This document shows, in pieces, positions 1 to 7,317 of a DNA stretch of 37,091 bases. Made by a program: the position numbers and the translations under genes. The notes below the pieces were generated by a model. It worked only from the letters and a program-made list of their open reading frames with translations, ran no database searches and was not told the DNA's origin. The number at the start of each line of letters is the position of its first letter. Within the stretch, counting starts at the first letter, position 1. Source of the stretch: Stutzerimonas kunmingensis (lineage in GTDB: Bacteria; Pseudomonadota; Gammaproteobacteria; Pseudomonadales; Pseudomonadaceae); NCBI RefSeq assembly GCF_900114065.1, contig NZ_FORS01000017.1:1-37091 (forward strand), written 5' to 3'.

Positions 1-232
1 GCCGCTGTTGCTTGGGCCGCAGCGAATCGGCTTTTAGCGCCTGCTCCAGCGTGGCGTGAAAAGGGCTGAGTTTGTTGAAGATCGCGCGGCGTTGGTAGAC
101 CGGCGGCTTGGCCTCAGGTGCTCTGACCCACTTGCGAATCGTGTTGCGCGCCAACCCGGTGCGCTTGGCTATCTCATGCAGCGACAGCTTGTCGCGGAAA
201 TACATCCGGCGAATTTTGCCCATCATTTCCAT
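1..232 (-). CDS. istA: IS21-family transposase IstA, N-terminal fragment
   Basis: Minus-strand reading from ATG 232 gives about 77 residues starting MEMMGKIRRMYFRDK and continuing with a helix-turn-helix (SLHEIAKRTGLARNTIRKW). This is the N-terminal DNA-binding region typical of IS21-family IstA, the DDE transposase that acts with the ATPase IstB. A GTG at 241 is an alternative start. The gene runs off the left edge, so the catalytic domain is not seen. It probably belongs to the same kind of element as the istB fragment at the right edge, which has the same orientation. Confidence 0.85.
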   Translation of the reverse strand, partial: MEMMGKIRRMYFRDKLSLHEIAKRTGLARNTIRKWVRAPEAKPPVYQRRAIFNKLSPFHATLEQALKADSLRPKQQR

Positions 233-253
233 ACTGATCACCCTGTGTTCTCC

Positions 254-270
254 TGCTCAAAAATTGAGCA
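254..270. promoter_or_regulatory. Palindrome upstream of istA
   Basis: TGCTCAA-aaa-TTGAGCA is a perfect 7-bp inverted repeat with a 3-base centre, lying between the istA start and the terminal repeats. Its position fits an operator or a transposase-related site. The function is inferred only. Confidence 0.4.
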
Positions 271-285
271 GAAGCAGTTGAACAC

Positions 286-347
286 CTGGGTCAGTTTTCA
301 GTCGGCAGAACAGCCTCTACTGGGTCAGTTTTCGGTCAGCAGCAACA
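286..347. repeat. IS21 multiple terminal repeats
   Basis: Two direct copies of CTGGGTCAGTTTTC[A/G]GTC[G/A]GC occur at 286-306 and 320-340, ending in AGCAACA at 347. Repeated transposase-binding sequences near the ends are a known property of IS21 elements. The spacing of 34 bp is read directly from the sequence. Confidence 0.7.
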
Positions 348-447
348 GCGGCGTCTCCGTTTCCAGGGCGTCAGCGAAGAACACGGCGATCGCCTCCCGG
401 CCTTCCAGGGCTTGCGCAGGGTCGTAGTCGTGAATTGGTTCAGTCAT
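348..447 (-). pseudogene. Addiction-module antidote-like protein, truncated by the IS
   Basis: From ATG 447, with a GGAGG ribosome site just upstream, the frame gives about 33 residues (MTEPIHDYDPAQALEGREAI and on to FFADALET) before it enters the IS end at 347. The pattern of an acidic DPAxxL segment followed by an EAIAxFxxxALE helix resembles the N-terminus of the small XRE-type 'probable addiction module antidote' (HigA2-like) proteins. The DNA-binding half is lost. No toxin partner is visible; it could have lain to the left. The family assignment rests on a short segment. Confidence 0.5.
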
Positions 448-484
448 TGCAGCCTCCATTCGATTTCCGCCCCGCGCTAGACGC

Positions 485-508
485 AAAAAAGCCGCCCGTG
501 GGCGGCTT
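485..508 (-). terminator. Rho-independent terminator
   Basis: GCCGCC-CGTG-GGCGGC forms a 6-bp GC stem. On the minus strand it is followed by a run of six T, so it terminates the small gene at 526-708. Confidence 0.8.
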
Positions 509-525
509 CTTGTGAACCTTACGCT

Positions 526-708
526 TTAGGCGCGAGCGCCGGCCATCCGGCCGACAGGCTCCATTTCCTTACCCTTGGCCTTAGCCACCTTGAGGAAGCG
601 GAGCTGATTTTCGGAAACACGGCCAGCCAGGCGGCGCGCTTCAGCCTCGAAGTGAGCAACAGCATCGAGTGTGATTAGCGGTTTGGTTTGGCGCTTGGTG
701 GCAGTCAT
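526..708 (-). CDS. Small hypothetical protein
   Basis: This is a 60-residue basic protein (MTATKRQTKPLITLDAVAHF) with a helical middle and an Arg/Lys-rich C-terminal half. The start at ATG 708 is chosen because GAGGTG lies a few bases upstream; a GTG at 714 is in frame but has no site. A strong terminator follows the stop. No family is recognised. Its size and position suggest an accessory or phage-type gene. Confidence 0.5.
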   Translation of the reverse strand: MTATKRQTKPLITLDAVAHFEAEARRLAGRVSENQLRFLKVAKAKGKEMEPVGRMAGARA

Positions 709-744
709 AGACACCTCAGTGTCAATAGGTTGGGGTTCATCGTA

Positions 745-1275
745 TTAGGCATTGACCTGGATGACAAGCCGGCCATCCTCCGTGTAGTCGAATCCGAGCT
801 CTTGATACCAGGGAACTGCCCGCGGTTCAGGATCTTGGACCTCGATCTCGGTGCATTTGATCATCCGGGCGTAGTAGTCGATGGCCAACAGCGCGAGGGA
901 GGCGACTTCGCCTTTCAGCGGATGCGAGCGATCAGGCTTGCCTTCGAGCAAGATGATCTTGATACAGATGCTGCTTTGCCTCGGCGTTGCGTAGCAGAGC
1001 CCGCAAAGTTCAGGCCCGTACCATAGCGACAGATCGAACCCCCTGCGATCCGTTGCTTTCCAGGAGGGGACATTCTCCCAGGGGAACAGCTCTGCTTCTT
1101 CGCCCCAGAGGTGGCAAGCTTCGATCGCCTCATCTGTGATCGGCTCAAATCGCACCTGCAGGGGATCGATGCCTTCGCGCAACAGATCAGGCTGGCCAGA
1201 CAGAAGCTCAGCGGCCAGATTCCTAGCCTGCGATCGGTAGGCCTGATAACGGATGTCGTTTTTATGAGACTTCAT
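745..1275 (-). CDS. GNAT-like N-acetyltransferase
   Basis: The 176-residue product starts at MKSHKND. Its second half has the layout of a GNAT fold: a strand pair around LCGLCYATPRQSSICIKIIL, a long helix around EVASLALLAIDYYARMIKC, and the closing motif WYQELGFDY, which is the usual β6-β7 'GF' signature. GNAT proteins transfer acetyl groups from acetyl-CoA; the substrate here is unknown. The frame is open up to an ATG at 1401, but a terminator-like hairpin lies at 1304-1330, so the shorter start at 1275 is preferred. Similar proteins occur in prophages and islands. Confidence 0.55.
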   Translation of the reverse strand: MKSHKNDIRYQAYRSQARNLAAELLSGQPDLLREGIDPLQVRFEPITDEAIEACHLWGEEAELFPWENVPSWKATDRRGFDLSLWYGPELCGLCYATPRQSSICIKIILLEGKPDRSHPLKGEVASLALLAIDYYARMIKCTEIEVQDPEPRAVPWYQELGFDYTEDGRLVIQVNA

Positions 1276-1303
1276 GTCGAGACGATTTGCCTGGATCCAT
1301 AAA

Positions 1304-1330
1304 CGAAAAAAACCGGCGCTAGGCCGGCTT
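1304..1330 (-). terminator. Terminator-like hairpin
   Basis: CCGGC and GCCGG form a short stem. On the minus strand a run of seven T follows. It fits a terminator after the gene at 1404-1607 and lies just upstream of the chosen start of the GNAT-like gene. Confidence 0.6.
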
Positions 1331-1403
1331 TTCCCCCTCAAACCAGATGGTCGAGCCACACCGGTCACGAGGGTTAGTTGTTGCCACGCAGTGTCGCGCA
1401 TGA

Positions 1404-1607
1404 TCAGTCCTGATGCAATGTCGCCTGCCGGCGCTCTTCCTTTCTGACCTCTTCCTGGAACGCTTCATCGAGCAAGCTCAGGCGCTTCAGCCAGGGCTTA
1501 CGATCGGGATCAGGCTGCGCCGCATAGGTCACGACTTCGCCGCCGTAAACCGTTTCATACCTCTGCTTCTGGCGCTCAAGCTCTGCGCGCAACTCGTCTT
1601 TTGTCAT
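1404..1607 (-). CDS. Small hypothetical protein
   Basis: From ATG 1607 the frame gives 67 residues (MTKDELRAELERQKQRYETV), a charged helical N-terminus that could form a short coiled coil, followed by a segment ending EEVRKEERRQATLHQD. The in-frame extension to 1661 is less likely. The ribosome site is weak. It lies head-to-head with the truncated DUF6088 gene. No family is recognised. Confidence 0.45.
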   Translation of the reverse strand: MTKDELRAELERQKQRYETVYGGEVVTYAAQPDPDRKPWLKRLSLLDEAFQEEVRKEERRQATLHQD

Positions 1608-1639
1608 GCTTAGCGTTCGATTTTTTCCGAATTCAGCGG

Positions 1640-2104
1640 GTGCCCCTTTATATGCGACCAAAGCTGAGTACCTACGTCGGCTGGGTAAGACCGAGCCCGA
1701 TTACCATCATGAATACTCTCGCCAAGGCGAATGGGGAGACGATTCAGATACATGGAGCTGAGGCCGTACGCCGGTTGGGTCTCAGCACGCAGATGCAGGT
1801 GGTGCCGGTCTACTACACCAGCGGCAGAACCCGAGAAATCAAGGCCGGCAATGCTGTGGTTCGTCTCAAACATGTTTCCAGTGAACGCTTGCAGCATGCC
1901 GGGAACAAGGTAGGCCTGGCGCTCACCGCGCTTTACTACCTCGGTAAAGGTGGGGCGTGTCCCCACGCGCTTTCCAAAATAGCCGATACCCTGAGCCCGG
2001 ACGAATTGACCACGCTGCTTGCCTGCAGAATGCCTAAATGGATGCGGGCGGCATTGGCTCCTTTCGCTGAAGAAGCATCACTGGCAGTGTCTTCGGGACG
2101 CTAG
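1640..2104 (+). pseudogene. DUF6088 / AbiEi-like antitoxin, 5'-truncated
   Basis: The frame reads LYMRPKLSTYVGWVRPS, then IQIHGAEAVRRLGLSTQ, VYYTSGRTREIKAGN and LTALYYLGKGG. This is the C-terminal domain of the DUF6088 family, related to AbiEi-type transcriptional antitoxins, which recognise their own promoters through an N-terminal winged helix. That winged-helix part (about 50 residues in the family) is missing: upstream of about 1640 the frame no longer matches and runs into the opposite-strand small gene. No AbiEii nucleotidyltransferase partner follows. It is therefore probably a relic, with the break near 1620-1650. An ATG at 1652 could still allow a shortened product. Confidence 0.65.
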
Positions 2105-2192
2105 CCAAGGCTCCCAGAATTCATCTCATGCCAAGCTGTTTTGTGTCTGTGAAACGCAGTACATTCGCAGTGCAACCTTACTGGACTGCCTC

Positions 2193-2372
2193 ATGAAGCG
2201 CCCAAAAGATGAAACGCTGACCATTCGCACCTCGGCAGACATCAAGCAGCTGCTGCGAATGGCTGCCGAAAAGGAACATCGCTCTGTCGCCTCAATGATG
2301 GAGGTGCTGATTCTGAACTATGCGTATGAGCATGGCCTTAAGGCTGATTCTGCGCAGGAAAAGCCACAATAG
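2193..2372 (+). CDS. Small ribbon-helix-helix-like protein
   Basis: The 59-residue protein MKRPKDETLTIRTSADIKQL continues with LRMAAEKEHRSVASMMEVLI. The β-strand 'ETLTIRTS' followed by two helices is the layout of the Arc/CopG ribbon-helix-helix fold, which dimerises and binds operator DNA. It ends 73 bp before hsdM in the same direction, so it may regulate the restriction operon. This role is inferred from position. Confidence 0.55.
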   Translation: MKRPKDETLTIRTSADIKQLLRMAAEKEHRSVASMMEVLILNYAYEHGLKADSAQEKPQ

Positions 2373-2445
2373 ACATGAAATACGCGCCCGTTGTCAGCGG
2401 GCATTGGATAGATACGGGCTGTTGCCCAGCAAAGAACAGAAAAGA

Positions 2446-4800
2446 ATGGATCACTCAGTACACAACAAAATCGTCAGCTTCATCTGGTCAATCGCTGACG
2501 ACTGCCTCAGGGACGTTTTCGTACGCGGAAAGTACCGCGATGTCATTCTCCCTATGTTCGTCCTGCGTCGGCTGGATTGCCTGCTTGAACCCACAAAGGG
2601 AGCTGTACTCGAAGAGGTTCGCTTCCAGCGTGAAGACGCGGAAATGGCTGACCTCGACCCACATGGACTGCGAGAGGCATCGGGTTATGTGTTCTATAAC
2701 ACATCGCGCTTCACGCTGAAATCGCTGCTTGGCAACCACTCTCAGCTCGAAGCCAATCTGAAGAACTACCTCGATGGTTTTTCTGACAATGTGAAGGAGA
2801 TCGTCGAGAAGTTCGATCTGCGCAACCAGATCCGCAAGATGGTGCAGTCTGATGTCCTGCACGACGTGATCGAAAAGTTCGTTTCCGAGGAGATCAACCT
2901 TAGCCCCAACGACCGCAAAGGCCCGGACGGACGTACCCAGCCGGGGCTCTCCAACCTAGGCATGGGCTATGTCTTTGAGGAGCTGATCCGCAAGTTCAAC
3001 GAGGAAAACAACGAAGAGGCTGGTGAGCACTTCACGCCTCGTGAAGTGATCAAACTTATGACCAATCTGGTCTTCATCCCGGTCAAGGATCAGCTGCCTA
3101 ACCCCCTGACCATCTATGACCCAGCCTGCGGCAGCGGCGGCATGTTGACTGAATCACAGGACTTCATCACCGATCCTGAAGGCGAGGTCCAGGCTAAGGT
3201 AGGCGTTTTTCTCTACGGCAAGGAAGTAAACCCGGAGACTTTTGCTATCTGCAAATCCGACATGATGATCAAGGGTAACGACCCGGAGAACATCAAGTTT
3301 GGTTCCACACTGGCGACCAATGATTTCTCAGGTAAGCGCTTCGACTTCATGTTGTCGAACCCACCTTATGGCAAGAGTTGGAAAAGCGATCAGAAAAGCA
3401 TTGTCGAGGGAAAAGAGGTAATCGATCACAGGTTTCTGGCATTTCTGACCGATTACAAGGGAGAGAAAGCCCAGTGGCTTCCCGCAATCCCAAGGTCCTC
3501 GGATGGCCAGCTGCTGTTTCTGATGGAAATGGTCGACAAGATGAAGCGCTCGACCGACAGCCCCATGGGGTCGCGCCTTGCTTCTGTTCACAATGGGTCG
3601 GCGCTGTTCACTGGTGACGCTGGCGGTGGCGAAAGCAATATCCGCCGTTACATCATCGAGAACGACTACCTCGAAGCCATCATCCAGTTACCGAACAACC
3701 TGTTCTACAACACCGGTATTACGACCTACGTCTGGGTGCTATCTAACAACAAGGCAGCTCCGCGCAGGGGCAAGGTACAGCTGATCGACGGCAGCAACCT
3801 CTACCAGAAACTGCGCAAGAACCTTGGCGAGAAGAACTGCGAGTTTACAGACGAGCATATCCACCAGATCACCCATCTTTACCTGGAGATGCTGAACGGT
3901 GGTATTTCCCAAGTCTTCAATAACCGCGATTTCGGCTACTACAAGGTTACGGTGGAGCGCCCTCTACGACTGGCTGCGCAGTTCACCACTGAGCGCATCG
4001 CTACCCTGCGCTTTACGCCGGGTATGCAGGGCATCATGGAGTGGATCTACGGCAAGTACGGCGAAGAGGTTTACACCGACCTGAAGTCGCATACCGAGGC
4101 AATCGAGATCCATCTAGAGCACGAAGAAATTGCGCTCTCTCCAAAAAACCGGAAAGCCCTCCTTTCAGAGAGCACATGGCGAGAGCAGCGGGAAATCATG
4201 CATGCCGCTCAACGGCTTGCAGAGAAGATCGGCTCCGGGGAGTTTCTCGACTTCAACCGCTTTGAGTGCATCGTTGATGAAACCCTCAAACAGCTGGGTC
4301 TCAAGCTGCCCGCACCTGCCCGCAAGCAAATCCTCAACGCGGTCAGCTGGCGCGACGAGCGCGCCGAGAAGGTCGTTAAGAAGATCCTCAAGCTCAACGC
4401 TGCCAAGCTCGCAGAGTTGTTGGCCGAACTGCGCACGACGCAGGATAAGCTCGCCGATTACGGCTACTGGCCCAACGACAAGGGCGAGTACATTGAGTAC
4501 GAGCCGGACAGCGAACTGCGGGATACCGAGAATGTGCCACTGGCGCTTGATAGCAGTTTGGCCGCGTCCGGCGTGATTCACGACTATTTCATCCGTGAAG
4601 TACGCCCGCATGTGGATGAAGCTTGGATCGCCATCGACAAGACTGTGATTGGCTATGAGATCAGCTTCAACAAGTATTTCTACCAGCACAAACCGCTGCG
4701 CAGCCTGGAAGAGGTTACAGCAGAAATTCTTGCGCTGGAGGCTGAGACCGATGGTCTGATCAAGCAGTTGGTGAGCTTTGTATCAGGGGCCAAAAAGTGA
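2446..4800 (+). CDS. hsdM: Type I restriction-modification methyltransferase subunit HsdM
   Basis: The 784-residue product methylates adenine N6 within a type I restriction complex, with HsdS giving specificity. The SAM-binding motif DPACGSGGM starts near residue 225, and the catalytic motif NPPYGKSW near residue 305. The N-terminal helical domain (from SVHNKIVSFIWSIADD) is typical of HsdM. The start at ATG 2446 is chosen because the family homology begins at MDHSVHN; the frame is open back to 2320. The C-terminal half, from about residue 500, extends well beyond the roughly 500 residues of classical HsdM and may contribute to complex assembly. The stop overlaps the next gene by four bases. 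Confidence 0.93.
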   Translation: MDHSVHNKIVSFIWSIADDCLRDVFVRGKYRDVILPMFVLRRLDCLLEPTKGAVLEEVRFQREDAEMADLDPHGLREASGYVFYNTSRFTLKSLLGNHSQLEANLKNYLDGFSDNVKEIVEKFDLRNQIRKMVQSDVLHDVIEKFVSEEINLSPNDRKGPDGRTQPGLSNLGMGYVFEELIRKFNEENNEEAGEHFTPREVIKLMTNLVFIPVKDQLPNPLTIYDPACGSGGMLTESQDFITDPEGEVQAKVGVFLYGKEVNPETFAICKSDMMIKGNDPENIKFGSTLATNDFSGKRFDFMLSNPPYGKSWKSDQKSIVEGKEVIDHRFLAFLTDYKGEKAQWLPAIPRSSDGQLLFLMEMVDKMKRSTDSPMGSRLASVHNGSALFTGDAGGGESNIRRYIIENDYLEAIIQLPNNLFYNTGITTYVWVLSNNKAAPRRGKVQLIDGSNLYQKLRKNLGEKNCEFTDEHIHQITHLYLEMLNGGISQVFNNRDFGYYKVTVERPLRLAAQFTTERIATLRFTPGMQGIMEWIYGKYGEEVYTDLKSHTEAIEIHLEHEEIALSPKNRKALLSESTWREQREIMHAAQRLAEKIGSGEFLDFNRFECIVDETLKQLGLKLPAPARKQILNAVSWRDERAEKVVKKILKLNAAKLAELLAELRTTQDKLADYGYWPNDKGEYIEYEPDSELRDTENVPLALDSSLAASGVIHDYFIREVRPHVDEAWIAIDKTVIGYEISFNKYFYQHKPLRSLEEVTAEILALEAETDGLIKQLVSFVSGAKK

Positions 4801-5027
4801 AGGAAATTCATGCCAAGACGCGCAGCGTAAGCGAGCTTCTGAGCGACACCAAGTACTGCATGTGGTACTTCCTCAACCCCGGCTTCCTCAAGCTGAAGGA
4901 GAAAGCCGATCTACCGTCCAAGGCCTTCACGGAGTTCAAGAAGGCCAACTTCGACGAACGATTAAGCCTCTACAAGGGCATCGCTGAACGCCTGTGGTCG
5001 GTTGATCGCTTGAGGGAGGTGGAATGA
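4797..5027 (+). CDS. Small protein between hsdM and hsdS
   Basis: GTG 4797 overlaps the hsdM stop as GTGA, and its own stop overlaps the hsdS start as ATGATG. This indicates translational coupling on both sides. The 76-residue product, MKEIHAKTRSVSELLSDTKY then WYFLNPGFLKLKEKADLPSK, is charged and rich in aromatic residues. It is too short to be an enzyme. I do not recognise the family. The tight packing suggests a real component or chaperone of this modification complex. Confidence 0.65.
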   Translation: MKEIHAKTRSVSELLSDTKYCMWYFLNPGFLKLKEKADLPSKAFTEFKKANFDERLSLYKGIAERLWSVDRLREVE

Positions 5028-6262
5028 TGCAACGCTATGAAAGCTATAAGCCTAGCGGTGTGTACTGGATGGGCAATATTCCCGCAGATTGGGAAATTAA
5101 AAAATTTCGATACGCTTACACCAAAAGTAATGCCGGTGAAGTCATCGACAAATCACATTGGCATTTTGGCAACGAACTTCTCTTTACGTGCCAAAAAACT
5201 CCGATGCAGTCGGGGTACTCGAAATTTGATGACCGAAGGCGGACAAGATCTAACGACTTACTTCTTACACGCAACGGCACTCCATATGTTCATCTTCCTC
5301 CCGACGGGGCGATTTACAGCAACGTGGTGCAGCGAGTGCACTTACCAGAATCATACAATCGAAAATTTGTATGGTATGCACTCTCAAATTCATGTCAGCA
5401 CTTGAGTGGTTACGGAGACATCATTGAGAGCTTCAATATGTCTACTTGGAACAACTTAGTCTTTCCTGTGCCTCCTCGCCCTACTCAAGATCGCATCGTC
5501 GCCTTCCTCGACCAGAAAAGCTCCGAAATAGATGTCACGATTGCGAAGAAGGCACAGCTGATCGAGTTGCTCGACGAACAGAAGACAATCCTGATCAATA
5601 AGGCCGTCAGGCAGGGCTTGAACCTTGATGTCCAGCAACATGAGAGTGGAATCGAATGGATCGGGAAGATTCCCTCGCATTGGCAGGTAAAGCGGGCAAA
5701 ATACCTTTTCCGGGAAATCGACGAGCGCTCTGTTAGTGGGGAAGAGGAGTTGCTGTCTGTCTCTCACATAACCGGAGTAACACCTCGCTCTGAAAAGACA
5801 AACATTTACATGTTCATGGCTGAGGACTACTCAGGCTCGAAGCTCTGCCGGCCGAATGACTTGGTCTTCAACATCATGTGGGCTTGGATGGGGGCCTTGG
5901 GCGTATCTGACCGAGCTGGAATCGTTAGTCCGTCCTATGGAGTCTACCGGCAACTGAAAGAAGGTAGTTTCAACGGTTGGTATTTGGAGAATTTGCTGCG
6001 TTCAACGCAGTATGTTGCTGAATACAACAAGCGCTCAACCGGACTGCATTCCTCTCGACTACGGCTTTATTCGCATATGTTTTTCGACATGGAACTTGGC
6101 TTTCCTCCACGCGAGGAACAAGACGAGATCGAGCGAGAAACAAAGAGACAGGTCTCGCAGATAGACGCTCTGACCACGTCAGTACGCTCCGAAATTGAGA
6201 AACTGTTAGAACTCCGTTCGTCGCTAGTGGAAAGTGTGGTAACTGGAAAAATACGGGTGTAA
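5024..6262 (+). CDS. hsdS: Type I restriction-modification specificity subunit HsdS
   Basis: The 412-residue protein has the two-half HsdS design: PADWEIKKFRY opens the first target recognition domain and PSHWQVKRAKY the second. Each is followed by a conserved helical spacer (DRIVAFLDQKSSEIDVTIAK after the first; DEIERETKRQVSQIDALTTS after the second). Each domain reads one half of a split DNA target. The first domain (about 5060-5450) is clearly more AT-rich than hsdM, consistent with target-domain exchange. Two adjacent ATG codons (5024 and 5027) are possible starts; the GGGAGG site is better spaced for the second. Confidence 0.92.
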   Translation: MMQRYESYKPSGVYWMGNIPADWEIKKFRYAYTKSNAGEVIDKSHWHFGNELLFTCQKTPMQSGYSKFDDRRRTRSNDLLLTRNGTPYVHLPPDGAIYSNVVQRVHLPESYNRKFVWYALSNSCQHLSGYGDIIESFNMSTWNNLVFPVPPRPTQDRIVAFLDQKSSEIDVTIAKKAQLIELLDEQKTILINKAVRQGLNLDVQQHESGIEWIGKIPSHWQVKRAKYLFREIDERSVSGEEELLSVSHITGVTPRSEKTNIYMFMAEDYSGSKLCRPNDLVFNIMWAWMGALGVSDRAGIVSPSYGVYRQLKEGSFNGWYLENLLRSTQYVAEYNKRSTGLHSSRLRLYSHMFFDMELGFPPREEQDEIERETKRQVSQIDALTTSVRSEIEKLLELRSSLVESVVTGKIRV

Positions 6263-6272
6263 AGGGAGAAAC

Positions 6273-6315
6273 ATGGTCAGCCAAACCAACGAAGCAGCGC
6301 TCGAAACGTACATCG
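6273..6315 (+). repeat. Duplicated hsdR 5' end, copy 1
   Basis: These 43 bp match 7275-7317 at 39 positions. Identity begins exactly at the ATG. The differences lie at third codon positions, apart from one T/C change that makes Tyr instead of His. Confidence 0.9.
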
Positions 6316-6461
6316 GCGATGTACTCTTTCTGGAAATTAATCGAATACGCATAGGCCAAGAAAAAGGCGTGACTGAAGGATCATCTCAGCTGACGGCAAC
6401 GATTAATAAAGATGATCAAGAATACAGCCTGTTGACAGACAGGGACGTGCAGAGTGACTAG
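6273..6461 (+). CDS. Chimeric small ORF carrying a copy of the hsdR start
   Basis: The 62-residue ORF begins MVSQTNEAALETYI, nearly identical to the hsdR start at 7275 (MVSQTNEAALETHI), then diverges completely (GDVLFLEINRIRIGQEKG). It has its own GGGAGAAAC site 11 bp after hsdS. Its stop overlaps the GTG start of the next gene (GTGACTAG), so it could act as a leader that couples translation of the downstream gene. It looks like the remnant of hsdR's 5' end left after an insertion. It may or may not make a functional peptide. Confidence 0.55.
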   Translation: MVSQTNEAALETYIGDVLFLEINRIRIGQEKGVTEGSSQLTATINKDDQEYSLLTDRDVQSD

Positions 6462-7266
6462 CCTTTTAGAGTCTATTGATCAAGTTGAATATCTGAAAAA
6501 GAATGAAGCTTTGCTGGTAAAGCAAATAGATAATTCTCTTGAAAAGTATGTGTCTGGTCTGGGTATTGGCTATGTCAGCCATACCCCGCCTTCCACGGAT
6601 CAGAATTTCAAGGATTTGGATAAATATTGCGGCGACATCGTGGCGGCGTTAGGGAATATTTCTGCCTTGATTCTGGAGGTAAAGTTTAATCATGGTGGAA
6701 GTTTAAATGACCTCAACTCGGATCAGAATAGTGGCCTGATTGAGCTTCGGGGTCGTGGTGTGCCAGTGTTCTACAGCTATAACGTAGATGAGTTCAGCCG
6801 TTTGCCCAAGGGGGCGGCGCAGCAATTGAGATTTATGACTGCGATAGAACCAAGACTCCAGATTAATAAGAAAGCGATCACTTACCCTGAGTATAATCTC
6901 AAGGCTGCGGTCGATCACCTGATTAATATGCCGACTGAGCACGATGGGTTGGCTGTGGCTTTGGCTAGTTTCGTGGATGCCGAAGAAAACATCATGAATT
7001 CAGGGGTTGAGAAGCTTACGACAAAGGCACTTTTGCTTATATACGATCACAATACATGCAGGTTGGCATGCCTCAGTAAGGAGGCTGTGTTGTATGTGAT
7101 ACAGCGCGTTATCAATGGTGAGTATTTGGCTGAGAGTAAGAAGTCAGCTCATCTGGCTGTAACTATTAATAGGCTGCTCGCAGCTTGGTGGAGTGAGCTA
7201 GATAACTCGGAAGAAATTGACCAGCGGAATGACCAAGGGTCTGGTCCCGGGATGTCGTTCCGATAG
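6454..7266 (+). CDS. PD-(D/E)XK nuclease-like protein inserted in the hsd operon
   Basis: The 270-residue product has GDIVAALGNISALILEVKF at about residues 60-78. This gives D61, then E75-x-K77 at the end of a hydrophobic strand, followed by Q91 and a helix leading to the strand GVPVFYSYN. That order (D, ExK, Gln helix, G-xx-VxY strand) is the core of the PD-(D/E)XK nuclease fold seen in restriction enzymes and RecU/Holliday-type nucleases. The remainder is helical with no known domain. GTG 6454 overlaps the preceding stop. The gene is visibly more AT-rich than hsdM and hsdR. It is not a standard hsd subunit, and its job is unknown. Confidence 0.6.
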   Translation: MTSLLESIDQVEYLKKNEALLVKQIDNSLEKYVSGLGIGYVSHTPPSTDQNFKDLDKYCGDIVAALGNISALILEVKFNHGGSLNDLNSDQNSGLIELRGRGVPVFYSYNVDEFSRLPKGAAQQLRFMTAIEPRLQINKKAITYPEYNLKAAVDHLINMPTEHDGLAVALASFVDAEENIMNSGVEKLTTKALLLIYDHNTCRLACLSKEAVLYVIQRVINGEYLAESKKSAHLAVTINRLLAAWWSELDNSEEIDQRNDQGSGPGMSFR

Positions 7267-7274
7267 GAGGAGTT

Positions 7275-7317
7275 ATGGTCAGCCAAACTAACGAAGCAGC
7301 ACTCGAAACGCATATCG
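7275..7317 (+). repeat. Duplicated hsdR 5' end, copy 2
   Basis: This is the authentic start of hsdR and the partner of the copy at 6273-6315. The two copies bracket the nuclease-like gene. Confidence 0.9.

Larger units (their letters stand above)
1..347 (-). mobile_element. IS21-family element, istA-side end (partial)
   Basis: The segment holds the start of an istA-like transposase, reading left out of the window, followed by a terminal region with two copies of a CTGGGTCAGTTTTC-type repeat at 286-306 and 320-340. Read on the minus strand, the outer end begins TGTTGCTGCTGACC. That matches in pattern the TGTTGGCGCTGATGG end found at 36745, as expected for the two inverted ends of IS21-type elements. 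The edge at 347 is placed by this comparison and could be off by a few bases. The rest of the element lies outside the window. Confidence 0.8.

Noticed and set aside
56..427. Plus-strand frame over the left IS end
   Set aside because: It is antisense to istA and crosses the IS boundary into another gene.
4797..5027. Resemblance of the small hsd gene to the N-terminus of DUF262/GmrS proteins (ELL...KY)
   Set aside because: The match is only a few residues, and the rest of the domain is absent.
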